In this document: one piece after another, positions 1 to 7,705 of the stretch
Numbering within the stretch: position 1 is the first letter of the stretch
Layout: every line of letters begins with the position of its first letter
NCBI GenBank assembly: GCA_019114585.1
Contig: DXFE01000108.1
Span: forward strand, 1 to 42,920
DNA: 42,920 nt
Direction: 5' to 3'
DNA from: Gemmiger_A avium
GTDB taxonomy: Bacteria > Bacillota > Clostridia > Oscillospirales > Ruminococcaceae
Program-made: the position numbers and the translations under genes
Notes under the pieces: generated by a model
Database searches by the model: none
The model's input: only the letters and a program-made list of their open reading frames with translations
Told to the model about the DNA's origin: nothing

Positions 1-99
1 CACAAAGCTGTATCCGCCCACCTTGGCGGTGCGGGTGCCCAGCGCCTGCCGGTTTCTGGCCAGGGCGCTGTGCAGCTTGTTTTTATAACTGTTCTTCAT
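1..99 (-). CDS. N-terminal fragment of an unidentified, probably membrane-associated protein
   Basis: The gene runs off the left edge of the window, leaving 33 codons from an ATG at 97-99. An AGAGG ribosome binding site lies about seven bases upstream. The fragment is basic (KNSYKNKLHSALARNRQ near the start) and ends in GGYSFV, where a membrane segment would be expected to begin. This layout resembles the start of Gld-type ABC-transport auxiliary proteins of gut Clostridia, but the fragment is too short to prove it. It lies downstream of the kinase gene on the same strand, separated from it by hairpins, so it is probably a separate transcript. Confidence 0.5.
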   Translation of the reverse strand, partial: MKNSYKNKLHSALARNRQALGTRTAKVGGYSFV

Positions 100-178
100 C
101 CGTTATACCTCTTTTTCTCCCAGGACTGTACCACGCCAGGCTGAAACAAACCTGAAAAAACGGCCCCTGCCTGTGAAA

Positions 179-239
179 GTTCCGCGAAACTGTCTGCGGA
201 ACGGCACGAAAAAACCGGACACACCGCGGTGTGTCCGGT
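179..239 (-). terminator. Tandem hairpins downstream of the histidine kinase gene, the first a rho-independent terminator
   Basis: Read on the minus strand, positions 239-214 form a perfect 26-base palindrome (ACCGGACACACCG and its complement), followed by a run of T at 213-209. It begins eight bases after the kinase stop codon. A second hairpin with a perfect 7-base stem (GTTCCGC/GCGGAAC, 179-185 and 196-202) follows. Together they should end the two-component operon before the gene at the left edge. Confidence 0.85.
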
Positions 240-246
240 CAGAGTT

Positions 247-1458
247 TCAATGGCGCAGGGCGGGCAGCGACACATAAAAGGTGTTGATCCCCTGGTGGCT
301 GGTGGCCCAGATGCGGCCCCGGTGGGCGGTCACGATCCGGTGGGCGATGGCCAGCCCCAGCCCGCAGCCCTCCCCGTGCCGGTGCTCCGGGTCGGCCCGG
401 TAGAACCGCTTGAACAGCTTGGGCAGTTCCTGCGGGGGGATGGTGTCGCCCCGGCTGGTCGCCGCCAGCACCGCCCGCCGCCCCTCCCGGTGCAGGGAGA
501 CGTGCACCACGCTGGCGGGCGCGGCGTATTTCTGGCCGTTGTCCAGCAAAATGGCGGCCACCCGGCGCAGCTGGTCGGCGTTGCCCCGCACCCGGATGCC
601 GGGCGCAAGGCTGGTGTCCAGCCCCAGCCCCTTTTCAAAATACAGCGGCTCAAAGGGCAGCAGGGCTTCCTCCACGGCGGCGCTCCAGTCCACCGGGCAG
701 CGGGCCGCCCGCTCCGGTTCCCGGTCGGCGCGGGCCAGTTCCAGCAGCCGCTCCACCAGATCCTTCATCTGGCGGGACACGGTGCGGATATCCCCGGCCA
801 GCCGGTCTTTTTCCGGCCCGGCGCTCTCCGGCGCGCAGAGCAGTTCCGCGTCGGTCAGGATCACGGTCAGCGGGGTTTTCAGTTTATGGCTGGCGTCCGC
901 CACAAACTGTTTCTGCTGCACCCAGGCCCGCTCCACCGGGCCCACCGCCCAGCGGGCCAGCAGGATGCTCAGCACCAGAAAGGCCAGAAACGCCCCGCCG
1001 CAGATCAGAAAGCAGCTTTCCAGCAGGCTGTTCAGGGTGCGCACCTCGCCGGATATATCGGCAAACACGATGTAGCCGGTCTGGGGCATGTCCACCCGCA
1101 GAAACCGCAGCCCGTAGTCCGCCAGCAGGCCGCTGGGGGAGTCCAGCTGCAGTACCTCGTCCACCGCCTGCTGCAGAAAATCCGAATCGGACAGATCGTA
1201 GTAGCCGCCCCGGGTGCCCTGCACCTGGCCATCCTTGTCCACCTCCAGCACAAAATAGGGCAGACGCATGCCGGTGAACTCCTCGTCGGGTATCTGGGGC
1301 CGGGCCGGATTCAGGGCAATCTGCCACATGGTGCGCAGGCTCTCCCGCTCCAGGCTTACCTGGGTCAGGCCCAGCACCGCTGCCAGCACACACAGCAGGA
1401 TCACCGTCACGATGCTCATGGTGATGCAGACAAACTTGATCTTGAGCCGCCGGATCAT
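247..1458 (-). CDS. Membrane sensor histidine kinase, OmpR-partner type
   Basis: A 403-residue transmembrane kinase that would autophosphorylate on histidine and pass phosphate to the adjacent regulator. Two membrane segments (about residues 8-30 and 147-169) flank a short extracytoplasmic domain of about 115 residues. The dimerisation box is SHKLKTPLT with the phospho-accepting H191; the N box is LLDNGQKYA with N307; the ATP lid and G2 box are near residues 345-372 (GEGCGLGLA). HAMP is absent or very short. Two oddities: the residue after the active histidine is K192 rather than the usual acidic residue, and the G1 box reads SRGDTIPP rather than DNGPGIP. The ATG overlaps the regulator stop by four bases (ATGA), indicating translational coupling. 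The stimulus cannot be read from the sequence. Confidence 0.93.
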   Translation of the reverse strand: MIRRLKIKFVCITMSIVTVILLCVLAAVLGLTQVSLERESLRTMWQIALNPARPQIPDEEFTGMRLPYFVLEVDKDGQVQGTRGGYYDLSDSDFLQQAVDEVLQLDSPSGLLADYGLRFLRVDMPQTGYIVFADISGEVRTLNSLLESCFLICGGAFLAFLVLSILLARWAVGPVERAWVQQKQFVADASHKLKTPLTVILTDAELLCAPESAGPEKDRLAGDIRTVSRQMKDLVERLLELARADREPERAARCPVDWSAAVEEALLPFEPLYFEKGLGLDTSLAPGIRVRGNADQLRRVAAILLDNGQKYAAPASVVHVSLHREGRRAVLAATSRGDTIPPQELPKLFKRFYRADPEHRHGEGCGLGLAIAHRIVTAHRGRIWATSHQGINTFYVSLPALRH

Positions 1459-2129
1459 CCCTGCGCCACCTCCAGATGATAGCCCACCCGGCGCACCGCC
1501 GCGATGTTCACGTCGGACCCCAGGCTTTTCAGCTTTTTGCGCAGAAAGCCCACATAGACCTCCACGCTGTTTTCTCCCGCGCCGGAGTCAAAGCCCCACA
1601 CCCGCGTCAGGATGACCTCTTTCGGGATGTTGCCGCCCCCCGCCTGCATCAGCAGCCGCATCACGTCGAACTCCCGGGCGGACAGGCGCAGGCTTTTTTC
1701 GCCGCAGCACAGGGTGGCCGCGTCCAGGTCCAGGGCGGTGTTGCCGAACCGCAGCTGATCCACCTGGCCGCCCTGCCGCCGCAGCAGCGCCCGCACACAG
1801 GCCAGCAGTTCGCCGATCTCAAAAGGTTTGGTCAGGTAGTAGTCTGCCCCGGCGTTCAGCCCCTCGATCCGGTCGGAAAGATCCGAGCGGGCGGTGAGCA
1901 TCAGAATCGGCACGGCGCTGTGCTTTCGGCGCAAATGCCGCGCCAGCTCAAAGCCGTTCAGCCCCGGCATCATCACGTCCAGAATCAGCAGGTCGTAGAT
2001 GCCGGTGTCGGCGTATTCGGCGCCGGTGGCGCCATCGTAGGCCAGTTCCACCGCAAAGCCCTTGCGCTCCAGCAGGGTTTTCAGCGACTGGGCCAGCAGT
2101 TTTTCGTCCTCCACAATCAGGATCCGCAC
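1455..2129 (-). CDS. OmpR/PhoB-family response regulator
   Basis: A 224-residue DNA-binding regulator, normal length for the family. The receiver domain (about residues 1-118) shows the acidic pocket EDE near residues 7-9, phospho-acceptor D51 in LILDVMMPG, T79 and K101 (LTKPFE). A winged-helix OmpR effector domain follows, with the typical end VYVGFLRKKL...RRVGYHLE. I chose the GTG at 2127-2129 because GAGAGG sits eight bases upstream and translation then begins VRILIVEDE, as expected. The frame stays open further upstream, but the GTG at 2136-2138 overlaps that ribosome binding site. It forms a two-gene operon with the kinase. Targets are unknown; an 11-base-spaced direct repeat in its own promoter suggests autoregulation. 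Confidence 0.93.
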   Translation of the reverse strand: MRILIVEDEKLLAQSLKTLLERKGFAVELAYDGATGAEYADTGIYDLLILDVMMPGLNGFELARHLRRKHSAVPILMLTARSDLSDRIEGLNAGADYYLTKPFEIGELLACVRALLRRQGGQVDQLRFGNTALDLDAATLCCGEKSLRLSAREFDVMRLLMQAGGGNIPKEVILTRVWGFDSGAGENSVEVYVGFLRKKLKSLGSDVNIAAVRRVGYHLEVAQG

Positions 2130-2153
2130 ACAGAGCACCTCTCTTTCTTCTAT

Positions 2154-2187
2154 ATTGTACGGACAATAGCTGAAAAGAAGCTGAAAG
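2154..2187 (-). promoter_or_regulatory. Probable autoregulated promoter of the OmpR-type operon
   Basis: On the minus strand a -10 box TACAAT lies at 2159-2154. At the -35 position there is no consensus hexamer. Instead there is a direct repeat, TTTTCAGCT and CTTTCAGCT (2176-2168 and 2187-2179), with starts 11 bases apart. OmpR/PhoB regulators usually bind 10-11-base direct repeats that replace a weak -35, so this is probably the regulator's own activation site. The assignment is inferred from spacing and position only. Confidence 0.5.
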
Positions 2188-2209
2188 TCTTGTGTGCATT
2201 TGGTGGAAA

Positions 2210-2238
2210 TTGACATCCGCCCCAAAATGTTTTACTCT
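2210..2238 (+). promoter_or_regulatory. Probable promoter for the YesN-LytS-sensor operon
   Basis: TTGACA at 2210-2215 matches the -35 consensus exactly. TACTCT at 2233-2238 lies 17 bases downstream and is a weak -10 match. It is about 70 bases ahead of the ATG at 2305 and points away from the OmpR-type promoter, so the two operons are divergent. Confidence 0.5.
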
Positions 2239-2304
2239 GTATTCAGAAAAACTGCGCGGAGCGGCCGGCGGCCCGGCCCCGCCCGGAAAGGACGGATTTC
2301 CCCG

Positions 2305-3585
2305 ATGGTACCCAAGACGCTGTATACGGTTGTGGTGGCCGACGACGAGGATGAGCTGCGGGAGGCGGTCTGCCGCATGATCCCCTGGCAGGAGCTGGGG
2401 TTCCGGCTGGTAGGCAGCGCCAGCAACGGGCTGGACGCCCTGCAGCTGGTGGAAAAGAAGGAACCCGACCTGCTGCTTACCGATATCCGGATGCCCTTTA
2501 TCTCCGGCATCGAGCTGGCACGGCAGGTGCGGGAGGTGCGTCCCGCCATGAACATCGCCTTTTTGAGCGGCTACGACGATTTTGAATACGCCAAGCAGGC
2601 GATCCAGTACAACATCATCAGCTACATGCTCAAGCCCCTGACCATGGAGGGCCTGGCCAAGGAACTGCAGGTGATCCACCAGAAGATCGACGCGCAGTTC
2701 GCCCTGTTCCGGCAGAACGCGCTGCCCGAAGCCCCCGGCAAGGAGGCCCAGGCGGCGGTGCTCATGCCGCTGGTGCTGGACGAGTACGCGGAATCCAACC
2801 CGGAAAGCGCCCGCGCCGCCGCCCGGCAGGCGGGGATCCTGCGGGACCGGGACGACAACCCCTGCTATACCGTGATGGTGACGGCCCTGTCCGATGAGGA
2901 GGGGGCCAACCGCACCGAGCGCTCCTTTGTGGCCACGGTGGACCGTCTGGCCGCCAAATACCTGCGGGCGGTGTGCTTTTATACCGGCGGCAAGGTGGCG
3001 GCGGTGCTGCTGGGCAATCCGTCGGATTTTCAGGAATACCTGCACATTTTGGCGGATGAGATCCCCCAGGTGGCGGCCCGGGTGCTGGGGCTGCGCTGCC
3101 GGGTGGGCGTCAGCCGCACCGTGTGCAGCCTGACCGAACTGCACGACGCCTACCGGGAGGCCATGGAAGCCCTGCGCCAGGGCGGTACCGAGAGCGCCGC
3201 CCAGTTTATCGGGGACCTGGCCCCGGCGGTCAAGGGCGGGGAAGGCCTGTGCAAGCGGGCGCTGGAGGCCATCAGCCAGCATTACCGGGAGGCGGACCTG
3301 TCGCTGGTGTCCCTGAGCGGCATGCTGGATGTGAGCCCCAACCATCTGAGCGCCTGTATCAAGAAATACACGGGCGAGACCTTTATCAACATCCTGATCC
3401 GCACCCGGATGGAGGCGGCCCGGCAGCTGCTGACCGATTCGCCGCTGAAGATCCAGCAGGTGGCGGCCCAGTGCGGCTATACCGACCAGCACTATTTCAG
3501 CTACTGCTTCAAGAAATACTGCGGCGAGTCGCCGGTGGCGCTGCGCCGCCGTCTGGAAGCGGAGAAAGCGGGGGCGGCTTTGTGA
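2305..3585 (+). CDS. YesN-type response regulator with AraC DNA-binding domain
   Basis: A 426-residue regulator. The receiver domain (residues about 6-125) contains DDED near 13-16, phospho-acceptor D60 in LLLTDIRMP and the conserved lysine in YMLKPL. A linker of about 200 residues follows. The last hundred or so residues are a double helix-turn-helix AraC domain (LSLVSLSGMLDVSPNHLS and VAAQCGYTDQHYFSYCFKKY). The frame is open back to 2194, but ATG 2305 is preferred because translation then starts just before the receiver (MVPKTLYTVVVADDED), behind a GGAAAGGA stretch. The stop overlaps the kinase GTG start. Such regulators pair with LytS-type kinases and activate sugar uptake; the adjacent mgl operon is the obvious target. 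Confidence 0.93.
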   Translation: MVPKTLYTVVVADDEDELREAVCRMIPWQELGFRLVGSASNGLDALQLVEKKEPDLLLTDIRMPFISGIELARQVREVRPAMNIAFLSGYDDFEYAKQAIQYNIISYMLKPLTMEGLAKELQVIHQKIDAQFALFRQNALPEAPGKEAQAAVLMPLVLDEYAESNPESARAAARQAGILRDRDDNPCYTVMVTALSDEEGANRTERSFVATVDRLAAKYLRAVCFYTGGKVAAVLLGNPSDFQEYLHILADEIPQVAARVLGLRCRVGVSRTVCSLTELHDAYREAMEALRQGGTESAAQFIGDLAPAVKGGEGLCKRALEAISQHYREADLSLVSLSGMLDVSPNHLSACIKKYTGETFINILIRTRMEAARQLLTDSPLKIQQVAAQCGYTDQHYFSYCFKKYCGESPVALRRRLEAEKAGAAL

Positions 3586-5300
3586 AAAAACGGGTCTCCT
3601 CCACCGGCCTGCGCATCACCACCATCCTGGTGGCCATGGTGGCCGGGGTGGTGTCGGTAATCCTGTGCTGCTGCATTCTCTTTTTCCTGGACCGGTACCG
3701 CAGCGCCATGGTGCAGAGCGCTCAGACCAGCAGCGCCCAGGCGGTGTCCCAGGTGTCCAATACGGTGGACAACTATCTCAGCGATATGGAACAGGCCATG
3801 CGGCTGGTGGAACAGTCCATGACCGAGAGCGCCGACACCCGGGACCGGCTGCTGGACGCTTTTCTGGAGTTCCGTCCCGACGTGGTGGCGGTGACAAGCT
3901 ATTCCGCCGACGGGGAGCTGCTGGACTGCTGGTGCCTGGACCGGGAGCCCCGCGATCCCATCTGGCAGAATCTTTCCTTTGATCTGGAACGGGCCCGCGA
4001 AGCGTCGGGGGCCTATCTGACGGCGCCCCATGTGGAAAGCATCTTTGAGGGGTACTATCCCTGGGTCGTCACCATGACCGCGCCGCTGCCCGCCGGGGGC
4101 GAGGCAGCCTGGGTGTCGCTGGATCTGAGCTTTGCCAGCATCTCCAGCTACATCAACAACGTGGGTATCGGCCAGCGCGGCTACTGCTTTTTGATGGATG
4201 AAAGCGGCAACATCGTCTACCATCCCCAGCAGCAGCTTCTGTACGCCGGCCTGAAAAGTGAGGACACCGCCGCGCTGGCTGCCCTGGAGGACGGCAGCCA
4301 TGCCGACGACACCGTCATCTACAGCCTGACCAGCGTGGGGGACAGCGGCTGGCGGGTGGTGGGCGTCAGCTATGTGGACGAACTGGTCAACCGGAATGTG
4401 ACCGAGATGATCCGGCTGTCCACCCTGCTGGCGGCGGGGGTACTGGCGGCGGCGCTGCTCACCAGCTGGCTGCTGTCCCGGCTGCTGGGCCGCCCGCTGC
4501 GGGGCCTGGCCGACGCCATGGAAAGCTTTGAAACCGACGCGGACCACTTTGCCTACCGGCCGGTGGGCGGCACCCGGGAGGTGCAGGAGCTGTCCGCTTC
4601 CTTTGAACATATGGTGCTGCGCATCCAGCAGCTGATGACCACCGTGCGGGAGGAAGAGGTCAACCTGCGCAAAACCGAGCTGAAAGCCCTGCAGGCCCAG
4701 ATCAACCCCCATTTCCTGTACAACACGCTGGATTCCATTGCCTGGATGTGCGAGCAGGGCCGCAACGACGACGCGGTGCGGATGGTGCACGCCCTGGCCC
4801 GGCTGTTCCGCATCAGCATCAGCAAGGGCCACGAGCTGATCCCCATCCGCCGGGAGATCGAGCACGCCGAAAGCTACCTGCAGATCCAGAAATACCGGTA
4901 CAAGAACCAGTTTACCTATTCCTTTGATGTGGATCCGGACTGCCTGGATTACCTGTGCAATAAAATCACCCTGCAGCCCATCATCGAAAACGCCATCAAC
5001 CACGGGCTGGATCTGATGGTGGACGAGGGTTGCATCCAGGTGCAGGTGCGCCAGGACGGGGAGGATATCCTGTTCCGGGTGCAGGACAACGGGGTAGGCA
5101 TGAGCGAGGAGCAGATCGACGCGATCCTGCACCGGGGCCCTGCCGACTGCACCGGCATCGGCATCCGCAACGTGGACGACCGGCTGAAAATCTATTTCGG
5201 CAAACGGTACGGGCTGCAGATCACCAGCGAACTGGACGTGGGCACCTGCGTGGAGATCCGGATGCCACGGGTACGGGAGGGCGACTATGAGACCAAGTAA
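3582..5300 (+). CDS. LytS/YesM-type sensor histidine kinase
   Basis: A 572-residue kinase partner of the YesN-type regulator. The GTG at 3582 overlaps the regulator stop (GTGA). Membrane segments lie near residues 13-36 and 276-298 and flank an extracytoplasmic region of about 240 residues of dCache/Cache character. A HAMP-like linker follows. The His_kinase box LKALQAQINPHFLYNTLDS carries phospho-acceptor H377, and the HATPase domain shows LQPIIENAINHG and VQDNGVGM. The downstream sensor lipoprotein gene overlaps it by 14 bases, so all three products are made together. By analogy with the XylFII-LytS-YesN system described in Clostridium, the lipoprotein is expected to present sugar to the Cache region; this is inference. 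Confidence 0.93.
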   Translation: MKKRVSSTGLRITTILVAMVAGVVSVILCCCILFFLDRYRSAMVQSAQTSSAQAVSQVSNTVDNYLSDMEQAMRLVEQSMTESADTRDRLLDAFLEFRPDVVAVTSYSADGELLDCWCLDREPRDPIWQNLSFDLERAREASGAYLTAPHVESIFEGYYPWVVTMTAPLPAGGEAAWVSLDLSFASISSYINNVGIGQRGYCFLMDESGNIVYHPQQQLLYAGLKSEDTAALAALEDGSHADDTVIYSLTSVGDSGWRVVGVSYVDELVNRNVTEMIRLSTLLAAGVLAAALLTSWLLSRLLGRPLRGLADAMESFETDADHFAYRPVGGTREVQELSASFEHMVLRIQQLMTTVREEEVNLRKTELKALQAQINPHFLYNTLDSIAWMCEQGRNDDAVRMVHALARLFRISISKGHELIPIRREIEHAESYLQIQKYRYKNQFTYSFDVDPDCLDYLCNKITLQPIIENAINHGLDLMVDEGCIQVQVRQDGEDILFRVQDNGVGMSEEQIDAILHRGPADCTGIGIRNVDDRLKIYFGKRYGLQITSELDVGTCVEIRMPRVREGDYETK

Positions 5301-6267
5301 ACGGGCGGCGCTGGCGCTGGTTCTGATCCTGGCGCTGCTGGCGGGCTGCGGCAGCGCCTCGGCGGTACCGGCCCGGCAGCATTCGGTGGCGCTGGTGGCC
5401 AAATCCACCGAGACCGAATTCTGGCTGTCGGTGTTTGCCGGGGCGCAGGCTGCCGCCGCCGAGTACAACCTGAAACTGACCGTTACCGGCCCGGACACCG
5501 AGGAGGACTACGAGTCCCAGAACGCCATGGTGGAGCAGGCGGTGGCCGACGGGGCCGAAGCGCTGGTGTTTTCCGCCATTGATTTTTCCAACAACGCTTC
5601 CGCCATCGACGCGGCGGCCGCCGCCGGGGTCAAGATCGTGGCCATCGACAGCAATGTGGACTCCACGGCGGTGAGCACCTACATCGGCACCGACAACTAC
5701 GCCGCCGGCCGTATGGCCGCCCAGGCCGCCCTGGACCGGGTGGAGGGCGAACTGCGGGTAGGGATCGTGAACTACGACATATCCAGCGCCAACGGCCAGG
5801 AGCGGGAACAGGGCGCTGTGGACATGTTCGATGAAAGCGGCCGGGCCCGGGTGGTGCAGGTGATCAACACCCTGGCCGAAGCCCAGCACGCCCAGGCAGA
5901 CACCGCCGCCATGCTGCAGCAGTACCCGGAGATCAACGTGCTGCTGGCGTTCAACGAGCCCACCAGTGTGGGCGCGGCCGAGGCGGTGCGGCAAAGAGGC
6001 GTGTCCGATGCGGTGTTCCTGGTGGGATTCGACTCCAACGTGGCCACCATCGACGGTTTGCAGGAGGGCTCGGTGGATGCCCTGATCGTGCAGAATCCCT
6101 ATGCCATGGGCTATCTGGGGGTGGAGAGCGCCTGGCGGCTTCTCACCGGCCAGACTGCCGGCATGGAAGAGGTGGTGGATACCTCCACCCGTACTGTGGA
6201 CCGGGACAACATGTTCACGATGGACAGCCAGAAAGCCCTGTTCGCCTTTGAACGGCGAAGTGAATGA
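5287..6267 (+). CDS. Lipoprotein sugar-binding sensor, periplasmic-binding-protein type I
   Basis: A 326-residue LacI/RbsB-fold sugar-binding lipoprotein. The signal peptide ends in the lipobox LLAGC with lipidated C21. The body has the two-lobed ribose/galactose-binding pattern (VALVAKSTETEFWLSVFAGAQ; AIDSNVDSTAVSTYIGTDNY; LAFNEPTSVGAAEAV; VGFDSN). It is shorter than the downstream MglB and belongs to a different subgroup. It is encoded with the kinase by a 14-base overlap, not with the transporter. That placement argues for a role as extracellular co-sensor of the LytS-type kinase rather than as transport subunit. A second binding protein for the same transporter remains possible. No ligand can be assigned from sequence. 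Confidence 0.88.
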   Translation: MRPSKRAALALVLILALLAGCGSASAVPARQHSVALVAKSTETEFWLSVFAGAQAAAAEYNLKLTVTGPDTEEDYESQNAMVEQAVADGAEALVFSAIDFSNNASAIDAAAAAGVKIVAIDSNVDSTAVSTYIGTDNYAAGRMAAQAALDRVEGELRVGIVNYDISSANGQEREQGAVDMFDESGRARVVQVINTLAEAQHAQADTAAMLQQYPEINVLLAFNEPTSVGAAEAVRQRGVSDAVFLVGFDSNVATIDGLQEGSVDALIVQNPYAMGYLGVESAWRLLTGQTAGMEEVVDTSTRTVDRDNMFTMDSQKALFAFERRSE

Positions 6268-6284
6268 GCAGAGTGCACAAAAGA

Positions 6285-6298
6285 TATAACATGTTATA
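6285..6298. promoter_or_regulatory. Perfect 14-base palindrome between sensor gene and mglB
   Basis: TATAACATGTTATA is exactly self-complementary and stands in an AT-rich pocket 17 bases after the sensor stop codon. It lacks a GC stem and T run, so it is not a terminator. A dimeric repressor or catabolite-control operator is possible; no regulator can be named. Confidence 0.35.
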
Positions 6299-6339
6299 GG
6301 ATATATTGTTCAACAGGAATAAGTATTTGCCCTCCGTTC

Positions 6340-6382
6340 GGTGAATTTTTCCCTTGTTTCCGGGTGAATTTTCCGGTACCAT
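6340..6382 (+). promoter_or_regulatory. Direct repeats and probable promoter upstream of mglB
   Basis: GGTGAATTTTTCC (6340-6352) is repeated as GGTGAATTTTCC (6363-6374), with starts 23 bases apart, about two helical turns. AraC-type regulators commonly bind such same-face direct repeats. TTGTTT at 6354-6359 and TACCAT at 6377-6382, 17 bases apart, could be a weak activator-dependent promoter overlapping the repeats. I infer this is the site through which the YesN-type regulator controls mgl. Confidence 0.5.
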
Positions 6383-6394
6383 AAAGTTGTCAGG

Positions 6395-6417
6395 CGGGAC
6401 AGAGTGGGTCTGTCCCG
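6395..6417 (+). other. Hairpin in the mglB 5' leader
   Basis: CGGGACAGA and TCTGTCCCG form a perfect 9-base stem with a 5-base loop (GTGGG), ending 31 bases before the mglB ATG. No T run follows, so it is not an intrinsic terminator. It may stabilise the message or serve as a DNA operator. The AAGGAG binding site at 6437-6442 remains outside the stem. Confidence 0.5.
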
Positions 6418-6448
6418 TGCAAATGAGAGATAAAAAAGGAGAGCAACT

Positions 6449-7615
6449 ATGAAAAAGGTACTGGCATTCGTGCTGGCGGCCCTGATGGTTTTCAGCCTGG
6501 TCGCCTGCGGCTCCAACTCCGCTGCGCCGTCTTCGGCCGCTGCCGGCGGTTCTTCCGCCGCTGCCGGCGGTTCTTCCGCCGCTCCTGCGGGTGACGCTTC
6601 CGGCGTCAAGGCAGCCGTGTTCTACTACAACTACTCCGATACCTACATCTCCAGCGTGCGTACCGCTCTGGACGGCAAGCTGGAAGCTGCCGGCATTGAG
6701 TACACCGACTTTGACGGCAACAACAACCAGACCACCCAGAACGAGCAGATCGACACCGCCCTGTCTTCCGGCTACAATCTGCTGATCGTCAACATGGTCA
6801 CCTCCGGTTCTTCCGACACCGCCACCGCCATCGCCGACAAGGCCAAGGCTGCCGGCGTGCCCGTGATCTTCTTCAACCGCGCGGTGGAAGAGGACGGCAA
6901 CGAGGGTGCCGTGCTGGGCGCTTACGACAACATCGCCTTCGTTGGTACCGATGCCCCCGAGGCCGGCCATATGCAGGGCAAGATGATCGGCAACTACCTG
7001 GTTGAGAACTACGACGCGGTTGACCTGAACAAGGACGGCACCATCCAGTACGCCATGTTCATGGGCGACGCTTCCAACGTAGAGGCTATCTACCGCACCC
7101 AGTACGGTGTTGAGGACTGCGACGCGGTTCTGACCGAGGCCGGCAAGCCCGCTCTGGAGTACTTCGACTCCGCCAACACCAACAAGTACCAGCTGGATAT
7201 GAACGGCGCCTGGAGCGCGCAGGCTGCTCAGGAGTACATGCAGACCAACCTGAGCCAGTACAGCGAGGCCAACGGCAACATGATCGAGCTGATCATCTGC
7301 AACAACGACAACATGGCTGAGGGCTGCATCGCTGCCCTGCAGGCTGCCGGCTACAACAACGGCGAAGGCACCACCACCATCCCCGTGTTCGGCGTTGACG
7401 CCACCGATTCCGCCAAGGCCCTGATCGCTGCCGGCAGCATGACCGGTACCATCAAGCAGGACGCCGACGGCATGGCCGAGTGCATCGCTCTGCTGGCTGG
7501 CAACGTGGCTTCCGGCTCCGACCTGCTGGCCGGCACCGACAGCTACACCAAGGATGAGGCCAACGGCCTGGACAACAAGATCTTCATCCCCTACCAGGAG
7601 TACACTGGCGAATAA
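6449..7615 (+). CDS. mglB: Galactose/glucose-type ABC transporter substrate-binding lipoprotein
   Basis: A 388-residue extracellular sugar-binding lipoprotein. The signal peptide ends in the lipobox SLVAC with C20. A Ser/Ala/Gly-rich tether of about 30 residues follows, then a type I binding-protein fold. The stretch DLNKDGTIQYAMF near residues 192-204 matches the EF-hand-like calcium loop of galactose/glucose-binding protein (DLNKDG), which is the main reason for calling it MglB. ELIICNNDNMAEG and PVFGVDATDSA are the expected hinge and ligand-site segments. A strong AAGGAG lies seven bases before the ATG. mglA and mglC follow on the same strand after a hairpin that should keep mglB in excess. 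Substrate is probably galactose, glucose or a methyl-galactoside, by family. Confidence 0.93.
   Translation: MKKVLAFVLAALMVFSLVACGSNSAAPSSAAAGGSSAAAGGSSAAPAGDASGVKAAVFYYNYSDTYISSVRTALDGKLEAAGIEYTDFDGNNNQTTQNEQIDTALSSGYNLLIVNMVTSGSSDTATAIADKAKAAGVPVIFFNRAVEEDGNEGAVLGAYDNIAFVGTDAPEAGHMQGKMIGNYLVENYDAVDLNKDGTIQYAMFMGDASNVEAIYRTQYGVEDCDAVLTEAGKPALEYFDSANTNKYQLDMNGAWSAQAAQEYMQTNLSQYSEANGNMIELIICNNDNMAEGCIAALQAAGYNNGEGTTTIPVFGVDATDSAKALIAAGSMTGTIKQDADGMAECIALLAGNVASGSDLLAGTDSYTKDEANGLDNKIFIPYQEYTGE
6541..6582 (+). repeat. Two perfect 21-base tandem repeats inside mglB
   Basis: The 21-base unit starting TGCCGGCGG is present twice without a mismatch (6541-6561 and 6562-6582). It encodes the AGGSSAA pattern of the lipoprotein tether. 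Gain or loss of a unit would change linker length by seven residues without changing the frame. Confidence 0.85.
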
Positions 7616-7645
7616 AACCCAATAGCTCCGCATGCAAACATTCAG

Positions 7646-7686
7646 AGGGCGGCTGTTGCTTAAGCGCAGCAGCCGCCCTTATTTTA
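7646..7686 (+). terminator. Intercistronic hairpin between mglB and mglA
   Basis: AGGGCGGCTG (7646-7655) pairs with CAGCCGCCCT (7670-7679), and the stem can extend inward by several pairs. TTATTTT follows. It lies between the binding-protein gene and the ATPase gene, where a partial terminator or 3'-end protector commonly gives more binding protein than membrane complex. No new promoter is obvious before mglA, so read-through is expected. Confidence 0.8.
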
Positions 7687-7705
7687 GAGAAAAGGAGGGG
7701 TATGC

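Noticed and set aside
1948..3492. A 514-codon minus-strand open frame across the divergent regulatory region
   Set aside because: It runs antisense to the YesN-type gene and across both promoters into the OmpR-type gene; no domain is visible.
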